A DNA stretch of 20,155 nt from assembly GCA_965369325.1 (NCBI GenBank), contig CBDUQI010000101.1, positions 1 to 20,155 on the forward strand. The letters are read 5' to 3'. The notes under the pieces were generated by a model. The model was not told the origin of the DNA and made no database searches. It worked only from the letters and a program-made list of their open reading frames with translations. This stretch comes from CBDUQI01 sp965369325 (GTDB lineage Bacteria; Pseudomonadota; Gammaproteobacteria; Steroidobacterales; JBCBZW01). The first letter of the stretch is position 1, and each line of letters starts with the position of its first letter. The position numbers were made by a program, and so were the translations under genes. This document shows, in pieces, positions 1-6,075 of this stretch.

Positions 1-942
1 AATCAGCTGCAGCAGCATCATCGTTACCACTAGCCGCTGGCTGGCGCCGAAGGCTTTCATCAGCGCCACCGCATCCAGCCGACGTTGGGCATAGCTGCGG
101 GCCGACATCGCCACCGCCACGCAGGACAGCAAGGCCGCGGTCAACGCGGACAGTGACAAGAACTGGCCCGCCCGAGACACGCTTGCGCGAATTTCAGGTC
201 GAGTGCTTTGTAGGTCGCGAAGGCGTTCACCGGCGGCCAGATTGCGACTCAATGATTGCTTAAGCTGCTGTACGTCTTCGGAGCGACCGGCGAACAGCAT
301 CTGATGGGTGACGCGGCTACCGGGCTGGATCAGTTCGCTGGCGGCGAGATCCGTCTGGTTGATTAGCAACGCGGGCGCCAGATCGGCAAAGTCCCAGCCA
401 CGATCCGGTGCAAAGTCCAGCACTTGCGTCACCGTAAGATCGACTGCGCCAACCGAGATGCGCTGGCCGGTGTTGAGGTTCAGCCGCGCCAGCAATCGGG
501 CATCGGCCCAGGCCTCGCCCGGGCCGGGTAGGGCGTTGGTGGTGCGCGGCGCGGCGAATGGTGAATCGGCAATCTTCAGCTGTCCACGTAGTGGATAGCC
601 GCCGGCCACCGCATCTATGTCGGCTAGCGAGCTTTCCTCGCCGGCCAGTACCACGCTGGGGAACGATGTCTTGTGAGCGACGGCCAGCCCCAGGGCGTCG
701 GCCTGGCCGGCGATGGCAGTGTCAATTGGGCGCCCGGAGCGCAGTACCAGATCGGCTGCCAGTATTTGCGCGGCCTGCACCTGCACCGTGCGCATCACCC
801 GGTCGGTAAAGTAGCTGACCGCGGTGAGCGAGCTGACCGCGATCACCAGCGCGCTGATCAACACCAGCAACTCGCCCGCGCGCCATTCACGCCGCAGATG
901 TCTGCCGGCCATCGAGGCCGCTAGGCCCAATTCGCTGCTCAT
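1..942 (-). CDS. ybbP: ABC transporter permease, YbbP/FtsX-like, N-terminal part (cut by left edge)
   Basis: The reading frame runs without a stop from an ATG at 942 to the window edge (314 codons seen), so the C-terminal part is missing. The protein begins MSSELGLAASMAGRHLRREW, followed by a hydrophobic segment at about residues 23-41 (ELLVLISALVIAVSSLTAV). A long soluble periplasmic stretch follows, then a second membrane region near the edge with the FtsX-type pattern ALLSCVAVAMSARSYAQRRLDAVALMKAFGAS. The YbbP/LolC-like permeases usually exceed 800 residues, so well under half is present. The start overlaps the ATPase gene stop by four bases (ATGA), indicating translational coupling. With the ATPase it would form a MacB/Lol-type exporter; YbbA-YbbP beside tesA is a common proteobacterial arrangement. 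The transported substrate is not known to me. Confidence 0.9.
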   Translation of the reverse strand, partial: MSSELGLAASMAGRHLRREWRAGELLVLISALVIAVSSLTAVSYFTDRVMRTVQVQAAQILAADLVLRSGRPIDTAIAGQADALGLAVAHKTSFPSVVLAGEESSLADIDAVAGGYPLRGQLKIADSPFAAPRTTNALPGPGEAWADARLLARLNLNTGQRISVGAVDLTVTQVLDFAPDRGWDFADLAPALLINQTDLAASELIQPGSRVTHQMLFAGRSEDVQQLKQSLSRNLAAGERLRDLQSTRPEIRASVSRAGQFLSLSALTAALLSCVAVAMSARSYAQRRLDAVALMKAFGASQRLVVTMMLLQLI

Positions 943-1637
943 GCGGCCTCGGTGCCGTCGATAAGGCGGCCGGCCGCGATGTGCACGGTGCGCGCGCATT
1001 GTCGCGCCAGCTGGGTATCGTGGGTGACCAGTATTAGTGTGGTACCCACTTCCTGATTCAGCTCGAACAGCAGGTGTGCGATTTGCTCGCCCGTGCGGCT
1101 GTCCAGATTGCCGGTTGGCTCGTCGGCAAATAACACGCGTGGGCGGGTAACGAAGGCGCGGGCGATGGCGACACGCTGTTGCTCACCGCCGGAGAGCTGG
1201 CGCGGGTAGTGCTCGGCGCGGCTGCCCAGGCCCACCCGTTCTAGCGTGAGCCGGGCTTCGTGGGCAGCATCGCTGTGGTGCGCCAGCTCCAGCGGCAGCA
1301 TCACGTTCTCCAGTGCTGTCAGCGAGCGGATTAGATGGAAGGACTGGAACACAAAGCCCACACTGCGCGCACGAACGGCGGCGCGTCCGTCCTCGTCCAT
1401 CGCACTGATATGTGCGCCGTCCAGCCATACATCACCACCAGTCGGATCGTCCAGCCCGGCCAGCAACGCCAGCAACGTCGACTTGCCAGCGCCCGAAGCC
1501 CCGACAATGGCGACCGACTCGCCGGGTGCCACCGCCATATCGGTGGGATGCAGGATGGTCAGCGCCCCCCCGGGGCTGTTAACCTTTTTAACAAGTTGCT
1601 CGGCACGAAGTACCGGTTCGGTGGTCTCATTTATCAT
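939..1637 (-). CDS. ybbA: ABC transporter ATP-binding protein, YbbA/LolD-like
   Basis: A 232-residue nucleotide-binding subunit with all the expected motifs: Walker A GASGAGKST at 46-54, Q-loop FQS at 97-99, signature LSGGEQQ at 148-154, Walker B VLFADEP at 168-174, and the switch histidine in VTHD at about 206. Length is normal for the LolD/MacB-type family. It hydrolyses ATP to drive the permease encoded immediately downstream (ATGA overlap at 939-942). The chosen ATG at 1635-1637 has only a weak ribosome site, and its first two bases pair with the start of divergent tesA, so its promoter must lie inside tesA or the real start is slightly further in. No residue is missing, so it should be active. 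Confidence 0.95.
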   Translation of the reverse strand: MINETTEPVLRAEQLVKKVNSPGGALTILHPTDMAVAPGESVAIVGASGAGKSTLLALLAGLDDPTGGDVWLDGAHISAMDEDGRAAVRARSVGFVFQSFHLIRSLTALENVMLPLELAHHSDAAHEARLTLERVGLGSRAEHYPRQLSGGEQQRVAIARAFVTRPRVLFADEPTGNLDSRTGEQIAHLLFELNQEVGTTLILVTHDTQLARQCARTVHIAAGRLIDGTEAA

Positions 1638-2304
1638 GCTTATACGAGTCTTTTTTTCAACTTTGGTTCTGTTAGCGGGTACTGCTGCGCTGGCGGACGA
1701 TGTCGTGGACGCTCGCCAACCAACCGTATTAGTTCTGGGGGACAGTCTGAGCGCCGCCTACGGCATGCGTGCACAGGCAGGCTGGGTGGCTTTAATGCGC
1801 ACCCGGCTCGGCGAGCAAGGTTACGTCCATCAGGTGGTGAACGCCAGCGTTAGCGGCGATACCACGCAGGGCGGGCTGGCGCGCCTGCCGCGCGCGTTAG
1901 CGCGTCATCGGCCTCAGGTGGTGATATTGGAGCTTGGCGGCAACGATGCTCTACGCGGTTTGCCACTTAAAGTGGTGCGCGGGAATCTTCAGCAGATGGT
2001 GCAGTTGTGTCTCGAGGCCGGCGCGCAGGTGGTGTTGACGGGAATTCAGATTCCGCCTAACTATGGCCCGAAGTACACTGCCGGCTTCGCTGCTATCTAT
2101 GATCAACTCGGTGAGCATCGCCAGGTGAGATTAGTGCCGCGTTTGTTACAGGCGGTGGCGCTGGATCCGCAGCTGATGCAGGGCGATGGCGTGCACCCCA
2201 ATGAGGCAGCCCAGCCAATTTTGCTGGCGCAGATATGGCCTCATGTGGCAGGCGCGCTGGGCCCGGTGCAGGCGGTTGGCAATGGCGTGGCAGCCGATCG
2301 ATGA
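1636..2304 (+). CDS. tesA: Periplasmic SGNH/GDSL esterase, arylesterase/thioesterase I/lysophospholipase L1
   Basis: A 222-residue precursor. Residues 1-20 (MLIRVFFSTLVLLAGTAALA) form a clear Sec signal peptide, and mature length matches TesA. SGNH block residues are visible: GDSLS with the nucleophile Ser37, Gly74 in SGDTTQGG, Asn103 in GGNDALRG, and the Asp184/His187 pair in DGVHPNE. The family hydrolyses acyl thioesters, lysophospholipids and aryl esters in the periplasm. The frame is open upstream to 1246, but that extension is antisense to ybbA and would bury the signal peptide, so the ATG at 1636 is chosen. It is divergent from ybbA, with overlapping start codons. It ends seven bases before the convergent TetR gene stop. 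Confidence 0.95.
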   Translation: MLIRVFFSTLVLLAGTAALADDVVDARQPTVLVLGDSLSAAYGMRAQAGWVALMRTRLGEQGYVHQVVNASVSGDTTQGGLARLPRALARHRPQVVILELGGNDALRGLPLKVVRGNLQQMVQLCLEAGAQVVLTGIQIPPNYGPKYTAGFAAIYDQLGEHRQVRLVPRLLQAVALDPQLMQGDGVHPNEAAQPILLAQIWPHVAGALGPVQAVGNGVAADR

Positions 2305-2310
2305 GCAAGG

Positions 2311-2955
2311 TTAGCTGGGGTGTTCTGGCCGTGCGTTCCTGACTAGATCGGTGATCGCGGTGATCGCGATTTTTTTCGCCTGCTGGCGCTGCGCAGCCCA
2401 GGGTTTTTGATGGCCCAGGAACATGGTGTGCCCCTCAATCGAAGCAGAAACATATAGTGCCAGGTGGCGAATATACGCCTGATCCAGGTCGGGCCGGATC
2501 TTCTCGATTAGCTGCTCGAATACCTCCCGCTCCCGCCGGTACAGATCCTCCATCCGCTCTGCCGCCACCTCATCATGGTTGGCAAGCGCCCACAACTCCG
2601 GGAAAAACACTGTGGTCTCGCGGGTGCCGAGGTCATCAATGATAAACCCGATGATCTTGATCAGTGCGTCCATGGGCGAGGCGGGCGCACTGGCGCGGAT
2701 GGTGTCGAACACCTCCAGATACCCGTCCATGACAAAGTCGAGTAAATCGCGCAACAAGTCGGTTTTGTTGGCGTAATAGTAGTTCAGATTGCCCACGGTG
2801 ATGCCGCAGCCTTTGGCGATGGCACGCATCGTAAGCCCGTGATATCCCTCCGAGACCAGCACATCGCGCGCCACCCCCAAAATCTGCTCAACCCGCTCGT
2901 TGCCTTTGCTCGAAACCCCTGTTCCAGGGCGTATTTTCGGACCAAGTGGGTGCAA
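2311..2955 (-). CDS. TetR/AcrR-family transcriptional regulator
   Basis: A 214-residue one-component regulator. The N-terminal DNA-binding domain spans about residues 22-70 and shows the typical TetR helix-turn-helix pattern (EGYHGLTMRAIAKGCGITVGNLNYYYANKTDLL). The rest is an all-helical ligand and dimerisation domain ending in ITAITDLVRNARPEHPS. I chose the TTG start at 2953-2955 because a perfect GGAGG lies seven bases upstream (2963-2967); no ATG lies near the helix-turn-helix. It is divergent from the amine dehydrogenase operon, and a strong dyad at 3036-3057 overlaps that operon's predicted promoter. Repression of the aau operon, relieved by an amine or its aldehyde, is therefore a reasonable inference; the ligand is unknown. 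Confidence 0.9.
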   Translation of the reverse strand: MHPLGPKIRPGTGVSSKGNERVEQILGVARDVLVSEGYHGLTMRAIAKGCGITVGNLNYYYANKTDLLRDLLDFVMDGYLEVFDTIRASAPASPMDALIKIIGFIIDDLGTRETTVFFPELWALANHDEVAAERMEDLYRREREVFEQLIEKIRPDLDQAYIRHLALYVSASIEGHTMFLGHQKPWAAQRQQAKKIAITAITDLVRNARPEHPS

Positions 2956-2962
2956 GTATCGT

Positions 2963-2967
2963 CCTCC
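2963..2967 (-). promoter_or_regulatory. Shine-Dalgarno GGAGG deciding the TTG start of the TetR gene
   Basis: The minus strand reads GGAGG followed by seven bases (acgatac) and then TTG at 2955. This is optimal spacing and is why the unusual TTG start was preferred. Confidence 0.7.
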
Positions 2968-3009
2968 GTGGAAGTGCGCTCAGGATAACAGCAAACAATC
3001 ACTGTCCGA

Positions 3010-3038
3010 TTGACACGCGATGAGGTCAGGTTTATCTT
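3010..3038 (+). promoter_or_regulatory. Sigma-70-type promoter for the aau operon
   Basis: A perfect -35 TTGACA at 3010-3015 is followed by a 17-bp spacer and a -10 TATCTT at 3033-3038 (4 of 6 consensus positions, including the first two and last). A transcription start near 3045 would leave an untranslated leader of about 65-70 bases before aauB. The -10 overlaps the dyad at 3036-3057. Confidence 0.65.
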
Positions 3039-3057
3039 TAGGACGCTCGCCCTAAAG
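3036..3057. promoter_or_regulatory. 22-bp dyad, candidate TetR operator over the aau promoter
   Basis: The arms CTTTAGG (3036-3042) and CCTAAAG (3051-3057) are exact inverted repeats, and the inner bases CG/CG at 3044-3045 and 3048-3049 also pair. Nine of eleven symmetric positions match. Length and symmetry fit TetR-family operators. It covers the last bases of the -10 and the expected start point, the position for steric repression. That the neighbouring TetR binds here is inference. Confidence 0.6.
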
Positions 3058-3112
3058 TTCGTCAATGTGACAGAATGGCGCGGGTACGTCAAAACCGGGT
3101 GGGGGAGTGATG

Positions 3113-4273
3113 ATGATGGGGACACCAGGTGCCCAACGGGCTCTGGCTGGCGTGGTACTGGGCGCCTGCCTGATGCTGCCGCCAGTCTACGCAGAATTGC
3201 CAGTCGAACCGATTCCGAATGTATTGGAACTACCCGCGAAACCGCCCTCAACCTGGGTGTTCGCGCACGACATGAAGTTCAATAGCCTGCTGGACGGGCG
3301 GGTGGTGCTGGTGGATGTTGCCAGTGAGTCGCGTAACTACAAGGGCGCGATCGACGCCGGCATGATGGGCTCGTTTGCGCTGCCGGCTGATCGCAGCGTG
3401 CTGTACACCACACAAACCTTCCACAGCCGTCGCACTTACGGTGAGCGGACCGACGTGCTGAGCATCTTCGACCCGGCGACGCTGAGCCCGGTGGATGAGA
3501 TTGTTCTGCCCAACCGGCGCATGCAGGTGGTGACGCAAAAGAACGCATTCCAGCTGATCGATAACGACACAATGGCGCTGGTGATGAACTTTACGCCGGC
3601 CGCCTCCGTCACGGTGCTCGACCTAGAGGCGCGAGCAGTCCTGCAGGAAATCCCATTGCCCGCGTGCAACTTTGTGTTTCCCACCGGCAAGCGTGGCTTT
3701 TCGAGTTTTTGCAGCGATGGATCAATTCTTACGATGGCACTGGACAAGGCAGGCAAGGAGGCCCGCCAGTGGCGGACCGATGCGGTGATTGATATTGATA
3801 ACGACCCGTTGTTCGTCAAGAACGGCAAGGTGGGCGGCATACACTACTTCCCTACCTATCAGGGGAATGTGCAGCCGATTGATTTTCGTCGATCACAGCC
3901 GACGCTGGGCAAACCGTGGCCGTTGGCGGATGAGGCACTACGTGAGGCGAGCTGGCGCCCTGGCGGCTGGCATGTGGTGGACGGCGGCACCAAAGGCCGT
4001 TTGTACGTACTGATGCATCCTGATGGGAAAGAAGGCTCGCACAAGGACGGCGGCAGCGAAGTGTGGGTGTTTGAGGCAGCAAGTGGCAAGCGACTTAATC
4101 GGATCGAGTTAAAGTCCTGGGGTGTGTCCATTGCGGTTACCCACAGCAATCCCAGCTATCTGGTCGTGAGCAATGCCGATATGGCGTTGGATGTATATGA
4201 AGAAGGCGGCGAGTTTGCTCGCACCATTACGCTGGGGCTGGCGGCATATCCCTTCGTGGTACATGGGCACTAG
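3113..4273 (+). CDS. aauB: Amine dehydrogenase large (heavy) subunit, MauB/AauB-like
   Basis: About 386 residues, with an N-terminal Sec signal ending ...GACLMLPPVYA before ELPVEP. The body is a beta-propeller protein of the amine dehydrogenase heavy-chain family; recognisable segments include WVFAHDMKFNSLLDGRVVLVD, GMMGSFALPADRSVLYTTQTFHSRRTYGERTDVL and GGWHVVDGGTKGRLYVLMHPDGKEGSHKDGGSEVWVF. In known enzymes two heavy and two TTQ-bearing small chains form a periplasmic heterotetramer that oxidises primary amines to aldehydes plus ammonia. A GTG at 3107 and three consecutive ATGs (3110, 3113, 3116) are possible starts; GGGGGAG at 3101-3107 best suits 3113 or 3116. It is the first gene of the aauB-E-D-A cluster. 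Aromatic amine specificity is inferred from the small subunit. Confidence 0.92.
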   Translation: MMGTPGAQRALAGVVLGACLMLPPVYAELPVEPIPNVLELPAKPPSTWVFAHDMKFNSLLDGRVVLVDVASESRNYKGAIDAGMMGSFALPADRSVLYTTQTFHSRRTYGERTDVLSIFDPATLSPVDEIVLPNRRMQVVTQKNAFQLIDNDTMALVMNFTPAASVTVLDLEARAVLQEIPLPACNFVFPTGKRGFSSFCSDGSILTMALDKAGKEARQWRTDAVIDIDNDPLFVKNGKVGGIHYFPTYQGNVQPIDFRRSQPTLGKPWPLADEALREASWRPGGWHVVDGGTKGRLYVLMHPDGKEGSHKDGGSEVWVFEAASGKRLNRIELKSWGVSIAVTHSNPSYLVVSNADMALDVYEEGGEFARTITLGLAAYPFVVHGH

Positions 4274-4323
4274 GGTGCAGCAAGGCCTGGCGGACCCGGC
4301 ATGATGGCAAGAGTGGAAATCTG

Positions 4324-4893
4324 ATGTCATCCACGTATTGGTTGTCGATTGACCCGCTGAGTGCCCGTGTTGCGCAGGTGCTGTTGCTGGCGGTCTTTGC
4401 CGGCGGATTGCTGCACAAACTGCGTGACTGGCGTGATTTTGCGCAGGCACTGGATGGGTATCGGTTGATTGCCTCGTGGGCGCAGCAACCTGCCGCTTTC
4501 GGGCTGATTAGCACAGAACTTGCGGCCATCGTGCTCGTTGCGTTGCCGTCGACCCGACAGCTCGGCGCGAGCCTGATGCTCGCCCTGTTGCTTTTGTATA
4601 CCGGGGCCATCGCGATTAACCTAGCGCGCGGTCGTACTTCGTTTGACTGTGGTTGCGGTTGGGGGGCGGCAGCCTCTGGCGTCTCCCGGATTAGCGGCTG
4701 GCTGATCTACCGAAATCTGTTTGTTGTATGTGCGGCCTTAGTGGTGATGATGCCAGCAGACGCGCGCGTCTTACAGCGCTTGGATATGCTCATCATTGTG
4801 CTGGCCGGCACAGCCGCGACCGTTATTTATGTCTTTGCGGATCGGCTGATTCACAATTGGCACCACCTCACAGCCTCACGGGCAGGCCCATGA
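4324..4893 (+). CDS. aauE: Membrane protein of amine dehydrogenase maturation, MauE/AauE-like
   Basis: A 189-residue inner-membrane protein with about four or five hydrophobic segments (near 17-32, 59-75, 82-102, 126-144 and 153-171). It carries a Cys-Gly-Cys pair, FDCGCGWG, with Cys109 and Cys111, as in the MauE/DoxX-like family. MauE is needed, with MauD, for producing the small subunit and is thought to act in transport or disulfide formation. It lies 50 bases after aauB, and its stop overlaps the start of aauD (ATGA at 4890-4893). The ATG at 4324 begins directly ahead of the first membrane segment, with only a weak ribosome site (gagtgg). Confidence 0.88.
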   Translation: MSSTYWLSIDPLSARVAQVLLLAVFAGGLLHKLRDWRDFAQALDGYRLIASWAQQPAAFGLISTELAAIVLVALPSTRQLGASLMLALLLLYTGAIAINLARGRTSFDCGCGWGAAASGVSRISGWLIYRNLFVVCAALVVMMPADARVLQRLDMLIIVLAGTAATVIYVFADRLIHNWHHLTASRAGP

Positions 4894-5504
4894 TTCAGTT
4901 ACTAATTGTCTCGAACATTGTTCTGTGGGTGTTGTGCCTGGCCCTGGCGGTGCTCGGCTTTGCACTGGCGCGGCAAGTCGGTGTGCTGTACGAGCGGGTG
5001 GCGCCTGCGGGCGCGCTGGCAATGAACAAGCAGTTGCAGGCCGGTTCCGATGCACCACAAGTGGCGGTGCAGGCGCTGGATGGCACGCAGGTGGTGATCG
5101 GCAGCCGCTCACAGAACGGGCGCAGCACGCTGTTGTTTTTTCTCTCGCCAACCTGCCCTGTGTGTAAAACGCTGCTGCCCGCGCTACGTTCGATCAGCCG
5201 CGGCGAGCAGAGTTGGTTGGACGTGCTGTTGCTGAGTGATGGCGATGGGCACGAAGGGTTTGTGCGCGAACATAAGCTTGAGGACTTCCGCTATCTAATC
5301 TCCGAAGAGGCGGGGCGTAAGTATGGGGTATCGAAACTACCGTTTGCAGCATTGATCAACGCTGAAGGCGCAGTCTCTGCGCTGGGGTTGGTGAATTCGC
5401 GCGAGCATATTGAGAGTCTGTTTGAAGCGCAGGAGCGCGGTGTTGGATCAGTGCAGGAGTACCTGCGCGGCCAGCATGAGCACGTCGAAGGTGATCATTC
5501 ATGA
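4890..5504 (+). CDS. aauD: Thioredoxin-fold disulfide protein, MauD/AauD-like
   Basis: 204 residues. An N-terminal membrane anchor at about 4-26 (LLIVSNIVLWVLCLALAVLGFAL) is followed by a periplasmic thioredoxin fold with the redox motif CPVC (Cys89, Cys92) in FFLSPTCPVCKTLLPALRS and a cis-proline motif KLPF (Pro151). MauD proteins are required for disulfide formation or isomerisation in the cysteine-rich small subunit, which here has 14 cysteines. The frame is open upstream, but the ATG at 4890 gives the membrane anchor and overlaps the aauE stop by four bases. The stop in turn overlaps the aauA start (ATGA at 5501-5504). Confidence 0.92.
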   Translation: MIQLLIVSNIVLWVLCLALAVLGFALARQVGVLYERVAPAGALAMNKQLQAGSDAPQVAVQALDGTQVVIGSRSQNGRSTLLFFLSPTCPVCKTLLPALRSISRGEQSWLDVLLLSDGDGHEGFVREHKLEDFRYLISEEAGRKYGVSKLPFAALINAEGAVSALGLVNSREHIESLFEAQERGVGSVQEYLRGQHEHVEGDHS

Positions 5505-6034
5505 GTAAATTGGATCGTTGGGGCGAGACGGCCAGCCGAACGCTGGCCCAGCGTACCGCGCGTCGCAGCTTTCTGGCCCGCCTTGGGGGCGTACTGGTCG
5601 GGGCTGCATCGTTGCCATTGTTGCCGGTCGCGCGCGCGTCCACTGGCGCAGAGGATTCCGGCGTCGCGCCCCAGGAGACGGGAAACCCGCAAGATCCCGG
5701 TGACCCCACGCAGTGCGATTATTGGCGCTATTGCGCAATCGACGGGTTTTTGTGCAGTTGCTGCGGCGGCACTCAAAACGCCTGCCCGCCGGGAACCGAG
5801 ATGTCGCCGCTGACGTGGATAGGCACTTGCGAGAATCCGGCGGACGGCAAGCATTACGTGGTGTCGTACAACGATTGTTGCGGCAAGACCAGTTGCGGGC
5901 GCTGCCTTTGCAATCGCAATGAAGGCGATCGGCCGGCCTATCGGCCACAGGACAACAATGATCTGAACTGGTGCCTGGGAACGGCAAGTTCGGTTTATAC
6001 GTGTTCCACCGCGGTGATTATCGGCGTGCAGTAA
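5501..6034 (+). CDS. aauA: Tryptophylquinone amine dehydrogenase small subunit, AauA/MauA-like
   Basis: A 177-residue precursor. A twin-arginine signal (ARRSFLARLGG, Arg21-Arg22) ends near ARA at 44-46, in keeping with Tat export of known small subunits. The mature part opens with CDYWRYCAIDGFLCSCCGG, which from memory is closer to aromatic amine dehydrogenase than to methylamine dehydrogenase. Trp106 (LTWIGTC) and Trp157 (LNWCLGT) match the two tryptophans cross-linked to form the TTQ cofactor, and Asp125 (YNDCCGK) matches the proton-accepting aspartate. Fourteen cysteines lie between Cys72 and Cys168. At the position of the conserved active-site threonine after the last cysteine there is Ser169. 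TTQ formation in methylamine dehydrogenase needs MauG; none is encoded in this window. Confidence 0.93.
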   Translation: MSKLDRWGETASRTLAQRTARRSFLARLGGVLVGAASLPLLPVARASTGAEDSGVAPQETGNPQDPGDPTQCDYWRYCAIDGFLCSCCGGTQNACPPGTEMSPLTWIGTCENPADGKHYVVSYNDCCGKTSCGRCLCNRNEGDRPAYRPQDNNDLNWCLGTASSVYTCSTAVIIGVQ

Positions 6035-6036
6035 CG

Positions 6037-6061
6037 CTGATAAGCCATCAGTGCTTATCGG
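6037..6061 (+). repeat. Inverted repeat / hairpin between aauA and the TonB receptor gene
   Basis: The arms GATAAGC (6039-6045) and GCTTATC (6053-6059) pair perfectly around a 7-base loop; a G-T wobble and a C-G pair extend the base. There is no following T-tract, so a complete terminator is unlikely. Partial attenuation, RNA processing or 3' end protection of the aauBEDA message is possible. Confidence 0.5.
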
Positions 6062-6075
6062 AAAGAGGATTTGGG

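Noticed and set aside
1246..1635. Open extension of tesA upstream of 1636
   Set aside because: It is antisense to ybbA, would place 130 residues before a clear signal peptide, and shows no ribosome site.
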